Below are positions 23,520 through 27,899 of a stretch of DNA of 27,899 nt, piece after piece; positions within the stretch are counted from its first letter, which is position 1, and each line of letters opens with the position of its first letter. A model generated the notes under the pieces. That model saw nothing but the letters and a program-made list of their open reading frames with translations. It searched no databases and was not told the DNA's origin. The position numbers and the translations under genes are program-made. The stretch is taken from contig JBKHYG010000042.1 of assembly GCA_046565595.1 (NCBI GenBank), positions 1 through 27,899 of the forward strand, read 5' to 3'. The DNA is from JBKHYG01 sp046565595 (GTDB lineage: Bacteria > Actinomycetota > AC-67).

Positions 23520-24192
23520 TCGCCGCCTCCATCAGGTCTGCTGGATGCGGCCACCTCAACTGTGCGTCGATCTCGGAAGCGAGCGCCCGAGCGAAGCGTT
23601 TGGCCGCCAGCGTCGTCGGGATCTTGGCTCCGGTGAGCCGCGTGATGCTCGTGACGCCTCGGTCGGGGATCCCGCAGGGGACGATGCCCTCGAACATCTT
23701 CAGATCCGGATCGAGGTTGATGGCCACCCCGTGGGTGGTGATGCCACCAGAGATATGGATCCCGATCGCGGCGATCTTCTCGTCACCGACCCAAACACCA
23801 CGCAACCCATCAACCGTGCCCGCCTCGACCCCGAAGCCAGCCAGCAACGAGATGATCGCGCGTTCCAGCTTTGAAACATAGGCGGGAGGGCTCGCATCCG
23901 TACCGAGGTCGAGGATCGGATAGGCCACGAGCTGTCCGGGACCGTGATAGGTGACCAAGCCACCTCGGTCGGTGCGAGCGATCTCTACGCCGCGTCGTTG
24001 CAGCATCGCAGGCTCTGCGACGATGTCGTCATCGGACCCGCGTCGTCCGAGCGTGTAGACATCCTCGTGCTCTAGGAGCAGCAGCGTGTCATGGATCGCG
24101 TCCTGCCTTCGGGCCTGGGCCAATCGTTGCATCCGCTCGAGCGTCGGCTGATAGGCGACGCGTCCGAGCCAGAAAGCAGCGAGCGGGGTCAC
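23512..24192 (-). CDS. lipB: Octanoyl-[acyl carrier protein]-protein octanoyltransferase
   Basis: The 226-residue enzyme moves octanoate from acyl carrier protein to lipoyl domains of dehydrogenase complexes; lipA then adds sulfur. The motif RTDRGGLVTYHGPGQLVAYP is diagnostic. The catalytic Lys lies in DEKIAAIGIHI and the catalytic Cys in GIVPCGI, with THGVAINLDPDL between them. The frame extends to 24315, but those residues do not look like LipB. GTG 24192 follows a TACCGT -10 by 7 bases and gives a family-length protein, so it is preferred. A 13-bp inverted repeat flanks this start. It forms one unit with lipA and the lipoprotein gene. Confidence 0.95.
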   Translation of the reverse strand: MTPLAAFWLGRVAYQPTLERMQRLAQARRQDAIHDTLLLLEHEDVYTLGRRGSDDDIVAEPAMLQRRGVEIARTDRGGLVTYHGPGQLVAYPILDLGTDASPPAYVSKLERAIISLLAGFGVEAGTVDGLRGVWVGDEKIAAIGIHISGGITTHGVAINLDPDLKMFEGIVPCGIPDRGVTSITRLTGAKIPTTLAAKRFARALASEIDAQLRWPHPADLMEAASG

Positions 24193-24232
24193 GCCCCGAA
24201 CGGTATCACTCCGTCGGTTGCGTGACCCCGCT
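24182..24232. repeat. 13-bp perfect inverted repeat across the lipB promoter and start
   Basis: Arms 24182-24194 and 24220-24232 are exact reverse complements (AGCGGGGTCACGC and its complement) with 25 bases between. The left arm covers the lipB GTG and next codons; the -10 lies between the arms. The right arm lies 12 bases past the stop of the 24245 gene, so it may be a terminator for that gene or an operator for lipB. Confidence 0.7.
24200..24205 (-). promoter_or_regulatory. -10 element of lipB-lipA (leaderless)
   Basis: TACCGT on the minus strand ends 7 bases before GTG 24192, putting transcript and translation starts together. It lies between the two arms of the 24182-24232 inverted repeat. 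Confidence 0.6.
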
Positions 24233-24244
24233 GTGATGCTGTGG

Positions 24245-24760
24245 CTAGGCGATCGAACGGCGGATATCGGGAGCCGGGATCGGCGGGTCAGCCACATAGT
24301 GACCGTTCCCCGCATCTCTCACCTTGGAGTCATCACATCCGACGCTCCCGTTCAGCGAGAAGGTGAACTCGCCTGCATCCAGGCCGATCTCGACGGATTC
24401 GGTGTGTTCGAGATCGTCGTCACAACTCACCTCGGTGGTGTTGTCGTGGATGATGTTGCCCGCATCATCGGTGACGGTCAGGTGCAGGAGCATCAGACAC
24501 GAGTGCTGCACGGTGACATCGATGAAGCCGGTGCCTGAAGCCACGATGCCTTGATCGGTCGCTCCCTGGGCGGTGAAACTGACCTGACCCGCCGGGTGAT
24601 AGATGACCAACTGTCCCCCTGAGGGGCTGGTGATCTGAGCTTCGACAGGTCTGCCGTCTGGGCCGCCTTGGCGACCGCAGGTGGGGTCGACCTCGGCCTG
24701 CGCCCCGGACACCGGCATGGTCAGTGCTGCGATCGCGGCGAGGGTGATGATGCGTTTCAT
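24245..24760 (-). CDS. Small secreted protein of unknown function
   Basis: The 171-residue protein has a Sec signal peptide: MKR, then hydrophobic IITLAAIAALTMPVSG with cleavage after AQA. The mature part has beta-rich stretches (QLVIYHPAGQVSFTAQG, IDVTVQHSCLMLLHLTVTD, EFTFSLNG) and four cysteines, which could make two disulfides. This suggests a small Ig-like or jelly-roll extracellular domain; I do not recognise the family. The frame is open to 24823. ATG 24760 is chosen because AGGAAGGA lies just before it and the signal peptide begins there. It follows the 24781-26748 gene by 20 bases, so the two secreted proteins are probably co-transcribed and may act together. Confidence 0.7.
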   Translation of the reverse strand: MKRIITLAAIAALTMPVSGAQAEVDPTCGRQGGPDGRPVEAQITSPSGGQLVIYHPAGQVSFTAQGATDQGIVASGTGFIDVTVQHSCLMLLHLTVTDDAGNIIHDNTTEVSCDDDLEHTESVEIGLDAGEFTFSLNGSVGCDDSKVRDAGNGHYVADPPIPAPDIRRSIA

Positions 24761-24780
24761 CGGCTTCCTTCCTGTAGGGG

Positions 24781-26748
24781 TCATCCTTGGTCGAACACGA
24801 GCCGGAAGTCGTCCAGATCCCATCCAAGATCGCGGACGCTGCCATCCGAGGCGAAGTGGAACCGCACCTGAATCTGCTCGCCGGCGTAAGGCGTCAGATC
24901 AAGTGAGTTCGCCGTCCAACCGGGATGAACCACGCCCGAGTAGGACTGCGGGAAGTATGTGCCACCACAGTAGCCATTGGAGTAGTTGTATGCGACCTCG
25001 GGAGCGATGGTGCTCCAGTTGGCCCCCGCGTCGGTAGAGACCTGGATCAGCCCGCAGTCCCAGAAGGATTCCGAGCGGAACCTCTGCTGGAACCGCAGCG
25101 TGGCGGTCTCTGGCGCCAATACCGGGTCCTCCATCGACGAGAGATCGATCGGTGGCGAAGTCAGGAGAGCCTGATCGTTGTTGGGGTAATAGCCGCCGGG
25201 ATTGGTTGCGGCGATCCGGGACCCGTCGGGAGCGTCATCTGCCTCGCCGATCGCCCAGCTTCCTGTGAACTGCCACTCGGCTGTCTCTCCCTCTTCGAAG
25301 CTGGACTGGAATGCCGATGGTCCCAAGACCTGAGGTAAGGGAGGCAACTCGGGCGGTTCCGGGAGTTCCGGGAGCTGTTCGCTGCTCGGTTCGGCACTTG
25401 GAACACTCGTTCCAGCCCCAGCTTGCGCGGAACCGATGACGACCTGCGTCGAGCCATCCAGAGATTCGAAGACGATGCCCTCGACCGACAGCGAGGTCCC
25501 CTCGGGGTTCGTCGCTTCACGCCGCAGCGTTACGGTTCCGACCTCGGGTATGACGATCTTGGTGTTGGGTTCGACCTCCTGCGACTGCGGCTCGCCATCG
25601 ATGGTCAGCCCTGCGAAGGAGGTTCCCTCGCTCGAGAGGGTCGTTGCACCTTCATCGAAGGATGCGTTTGCCTGGACGACCAACGCCTCAGCCTGGATGA
25701 GGCCGTCAGCGATGCTCACACCTGTCAGCGTGGCCGATGAAGCCGAAGACACAGGGTCCCTGGAGGCCCAGGCGGAAGTGCTGCCCGCCTCGACCGTCGC
25801 TACCGGCGCCGCTTCGGTGAACGAGATCTGCGATTCGGAAGCGGACCCTTCATCCCTGGCAGAAACCCAGCCGATGTCTCCGGTATCCACGCCGAGAGGG
25901 CCGAACTTGGCTCGTGCCGCGTGCGCTGACGACAAGGAAGTCGTGCTGGCACCGCCATAGCTGCAGAGTCCGGGCGGGATCTCGTAAGCGGTGAGGATCC
26001 GGTCATAGGCATCCTGAGCCCAGATGGCCCCCACTCCCGGGAAGGTCACATCATCGCATTCGAGATCCTCGATCCGCCGCGGGAAGCTCGCGAACAGGAC
26101 CGACGAAGAGAAGTCCTTCGGCATCTGATAGATCTGGCTGCAACCATTGTTCCCGAGGAACAGGTATTCGCCGCCCACCGCGATACCCGAGTTCCCGCAC
26201 CCACCGATCAGCCCCTGGACCGAGTTGGACGCGATCAGGGTTCCGTCGACCTGGTAGTGCTGGATCGTGGACGACACATCGTTGGATGACCAGATCGTGT
26301 CGTCCTCACCGTCATATGCGAGACCGTCGAAACACCCGTTGGTGTTGAACGGCGTGAAACTCGGATCGAGGGTCCCTGCGTTGAGGTCCACCAGCCGGAC
26401 GGTGTAACCGCCCGTACAGATCCAGAGCCGATCCCGCGCCGAGTCGTACGCCATCGCGTAGATCCCGCTGACGCCTGGGATCGAGACGGACCCGTTCGAT
26501 GCGTGGGTCTCCGCGTCCACCAGGTGGAGCTGGTTGTCGTACCAACAACTCAGGATCAAACTGTCGCCATCGAACGCGATCCCGGTGTTCACCGAACAGT
26601 AGGGAACGCCCGCCGTAACCGACGCGTCAAACTCGACGAGGGTGTCACCTGGAGACGCGCTCGCGGTTCCCACGATGCTGACCGTTGACGCTGCGGCCAG
26701 CAGCAGGGTCGCGATGATCGAGGCGAGGCCTACCCGTCGTTGTCTCAT
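24781..26748 (-). CDS. Large secreted multidomain protein: beta-propeller, anchor-P-like and MAM-like domains
   Basis: The 655-residue protein has a Sec signal peptide (RVGLASIIATLLLAAAST, cleavage near ASASP). Residues ~30-270 show repeats such as GIAFDGDSLILSCWYDNQLHLVD and AMAYDSARDRLWICTGG, typical of a YVTN/NHL-type beta-propeller. Residues ~330-450 (ATLTGVSIADGLIQAEALVV, SFAGLTIDGEP, PNTKIVIPEVGTVTL) resemble the choice-of-anchor P domain. A Pro/Glu/Leu linker precedes a C-terminal domain with SSFEEGETAEW, LLTSPPIDLSS, IQVSTDAGANWS, DLTPYAGEQIQVRFHF and LGWDLDDFRL. That resembles the jelly-roll (MAM-like) module of immune inhibitor A-type proteases. No peptidase motif or C-terminal anchor is visible. 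GGAGGAG precedes ATG 26748. A surface or secreted binding role is inferred; the domain calls are from motif memory. Confidence 0.7.
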   Translation of the reverse strand: MRQRRVGLASIIATLLLAAASTVSIVGTASASPGDTLVEFDASVTAGVPYCSVNTGIAFDGDSLILSCWYDNQLHLVDAETHASNGSVSIPGVSGIYAMAYDSARDRLWICTGGYTVRLVDLNAGTLDPSFTPFNTNGCFDGLAYDGEDDTIWSSNDVSSTIQHYQVDGTLIASNSVQGLIGGCGNSGIAVGGEYLFLGNNGCSQIYQMPKDFSSSVLFASFPRRIEDLECDDVTFPGVGAIWAQDAYDRILTAYEIPPGLCSYGGASTTSLSSAHAARAKFGPLGVDTGDIGWVSARDEGSASESQISFTEAAPVATVEAGSTSAWASRDPVSSASSATLTGVSIADGLIQAEALVVQANASFDEGATTLSSEGTSFAGLTIDGEPQSQEVEPNTKIVIPEVGTVTLRREATNPEGTSLSVEGIVFESLDGSTQVVIGSAQAGAGTSVPSAEPSSEQLPELPEPPELPPLPQVLGPSAFQSSFEEGETAEWQFTGSWAIGEADDAPDGSRIAATNPGGYYPNNDQALLTSPPIDLSSMEDPVLAPETATLRFQQRFRSESFWDCGLIQVSTDAGANWSTIAPEVAYNYSNGYCGGTYFPQSYSGVVHPGWTANSLDLTPYAGEQIQVRFHFASDGSVRDLGWDLDDFRLVFDQG

Positions 26749-26779
26749 GGCTCCTCCGGTCTCTTTTGGACCTCTACTC

Positions 26780-26801
26780 TTTCGCGGCGGAAGCCGCGAA
26801 A
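26780..26801. promoter_or_regulatory. 9-bp-stem hairpin with GGAA tetraloop in the divergent intergenic region
   Basis: TTTCGCGGC (26780-26788) and GCCGCGAAA (26793-26801) pair exactly around GGAA, a GNRA-type loop on the plus strand. It lies between two divergent secreted-protein genes. TACTCT (26775-26780) could be a plus-strand -10, putting the hairpin at the very 5' end of the mRNA. Otherwise it is an operator or a leader element of the minus gene. Confidence 0.45.
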
Positions 26802-26851
26802 CCTCCCTAACGGACCGTTCCGGCAACTGGGGCGCTCCGGCAGGAGTTCCC

Positions 26852-27899
26852 ATGCGCGATGAGGAATCCTGGCCCTCAATGAGACCCATGCGACCTGCCC
26901 TGGTGATGTCGACGATCCTGTCGGTCCTGGTCCCCGGCTCGGGGTCGGCTGGTGCACAGGAGGCCGCCGGCTTGGGGTCGGCTGGTGTGCAAGAGGTCGG
27001 ATGCTCGTGGCCAGGTAAGTTCGAGGCTGATTCGACCAACTTCGCCTTCCCCGACGACAACGCCAACTACTGGATAACGCGCTTCGCGGTCACACCCGAG
27101 ACGGAGATCACGATCGACGGCCGGTACCCGCATGCCCGCTACTTCTCCCTCCATGTCTACGACGCGACCCAGGCCCCTGTCGACGGCCTGGCGGATCTCG
27201 ATCTCGCGCCGGATGTCGAGGGGGAGAACCCCTTCGCTGTGGAGGGGGCTCCTCACGGGACCTACTCGGCACGCATCGTCTACGGTGACCCACCCCAGGT
27301 GCGCAGCCCCAACACGATCTACGCGGGCCGCGGAGATGGGACGCCGAACCCGAGTGAGATGCTCATCTATCGGGTCTATGTGGGGGACGATCCGGGATCG
27401 ATCGAGGGGAGCGTGCCGCTGCCGCGTCTGACGCTGCGGACCCGAGATGGCTCCTTCGCGCTGCCCCTCTCGGAGTGTGAGCCGCTGCCTCCCTCTACAC
27501 AAGATGTGGTCAGCGAAGCGATCCGAGATGCGAACATGCCAGACGAGATCCCTCGTGGCTTACCTTACCCGCCCGAGCAGTCGCCACCCAGGTTCGTCAA
27601 GTTCTGGGGCACCGCCCACGAGTTCGCGCGCCGAACTCCCCAGGGTGCGCAGTATGCGCCGAAGAACGGCGGCTTCCTATCCAACCTGCACATCAACTAT
27701 CTGTACTCGCTCTTCTCGCGCAAGGACGGAGACATGTTCGTCATCCGCGCAAAGGCGCCGACGGCGCCCGACACCCGCTCGGGCCAAGAGGTGACCGGCG
27801 GGTTCGAGATGCGGTACTTCTCGATCTGCCAGAACGAACTCGCGACCCAACGCTTCGTTGGCTGCCTCTACGACGCCGAGGTCGCGCTGGACGAGGACG
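26852..27899 (+). CDS. Secreted protein of unknown function, 5' part (runs off the window)
   Basis: An open frame of at least 349 codons continues past base 27899. AGGAG (26842-26846) lies 5 bases before ATG 26852; ATG 26879 is an alternative start. A signal peptide follows: RPMRPALVMSTILSVLVPG with likely cleavage at SAGA-QEA. The mature part has NYWITRFAVTPETEITIDG, YPHARYFSLHVYD, YSARIVYGDPPQ and NTIYAGRGDG. These look like one beta-sandwich domain, followed by KFWGTAHEFARRTP and a Cys-containing segment SICQNELATQRFVGC. I do not recognise the family. It is divergent from another secreted-protein gene. A 33-bp duplication lies at the signal-peptide junction. Confidence 0.75.
   Translation, partial: MRDEESWPSMRPMRPALVMSTILSVLVPGSGSAGAQEAAGLGSAGVQEVGCSWPGKFEADSTNFAFPDDNANYWITRFAVTPETEITIDGRYPHARYFSLHVYDATQAPVDGLADLDLAPDVEGENPFAVEGAPHGTYSARIVYGDPPQVRSPNTIYAGRGDGTPNPSEMLIYRVYVGDDPGSIEGSVPLPRLTLRTRDGSFALPLSECEPLPPSTQDVVSEAIRDANMPDEIPRGLPYPPEQSPPRFVKFWGTAHEFARRTPQGAQYAPKNGGFLSNLHINYLYSLFSRKDGDMFVIRAKAPTAPDTRSGQEVTGGFEMRYFSICQNELATQRFVGCLYDAEVALDED
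26936..27001 (+). repeat. 33-bp tandem duplication (26 of 33 bases identical) inside the last gene
   Basis: Units 26936-26968 and 26969-27001 each encode 11 residues (GSGSAGAQEAA and GLGSAGVQEVG). The length is a multiple of three, so the frame is kept. It spans the predicted signal-peptidase site, so one or both copies could be cleaved. Confidence 0.6.

Noticed and set aside
26749..27066. N-terminal extension of the large secreted protein up to 27066
   Set aside because: The extension lies antisense to the divergent secreted-protein gene; the ribosome site and signal peptide put the start at 26748.
1..27899. CRISPR array, insertion sequence, prophage or integrase
   Set aside because: No regularly spaced repeats, transposase, integrase or phage genes were seen; the gene content is chromosomal housekeeping plus secreted proteins.

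Overview
The window is GC-rich, gene-dense chromosomal DNA from a member of the Actinomycetota. No mobile element, CRISPR array, tRNA or rRNA was found, and no gap between genes exceeds about 300 bases. Three things support an actinobacterial source. The gene order lipB-lipA-(extra gene)-glnA1 / glnE-glnA2 ... panB matches, as I recall it, the Mycobacterium tuberculosis Rv2217-Rv2225 region, including relative orientations. Upstream of amtB and glnA1 there are phased 5-bp boxes of the GlnR type. Many genes have a TANNNT -10 element only 6-9 bases before the start codon, implying leaderless mRNAs. The many uncharacterised secreted proteins suggest a lineage away from well-studied genera; I cannot name it from sequence alone.

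Layout. Bases 1-2031: the 3' end of gltB converges on amtB across a perfect palindrome, and amtB has a five-box GlnR-like operator. 2090-4002: a two-gene ABC-2 exporter. 3999-6757 (minus): a stand-alone DUF3662-like protein, a region-2-only sigma-like protein, a 51-residue topoisomerase-type zinc-ribbon miniprotein and an amidase. 6991-11578 (minus): three secreted proteins, two of them tandem paralogues. 11621-12985 (plus): nth and a PduO-type cobalamin adenosyltransferase. 13050-15532 (minus): nadE-panB.

15578-20189 (plus): glnA2, glnE and a BldC/MerR-like regulator, converging on glnA1 (20199-21623, minus), which has a four-box GlnR-like operator. 21762-24192 (minus): lipB, lipA and a lipoprotein. 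24245-26748 (minus): two secreted proteins. 26852 to the end (plus): the 5' part of another secreted protein.

How it works together. The nitrogen genes form an almost complete ammonium-assimilation set: uptake (amtB), glutamine synthesis (glnA1, glnA2), adenylylation control (glnE) and glutamate synthase (gltB). Only amtB and glnA1 show GlnR-like arrays, and only GlnA1 has the adenylylatable tyrosine. nadE uses glutamine and lies head-to-head with glnA2. lipB and lipA make lipoyl cofactor. The least explained parts are the 5336-6757 module and the secreted-protein clusters.
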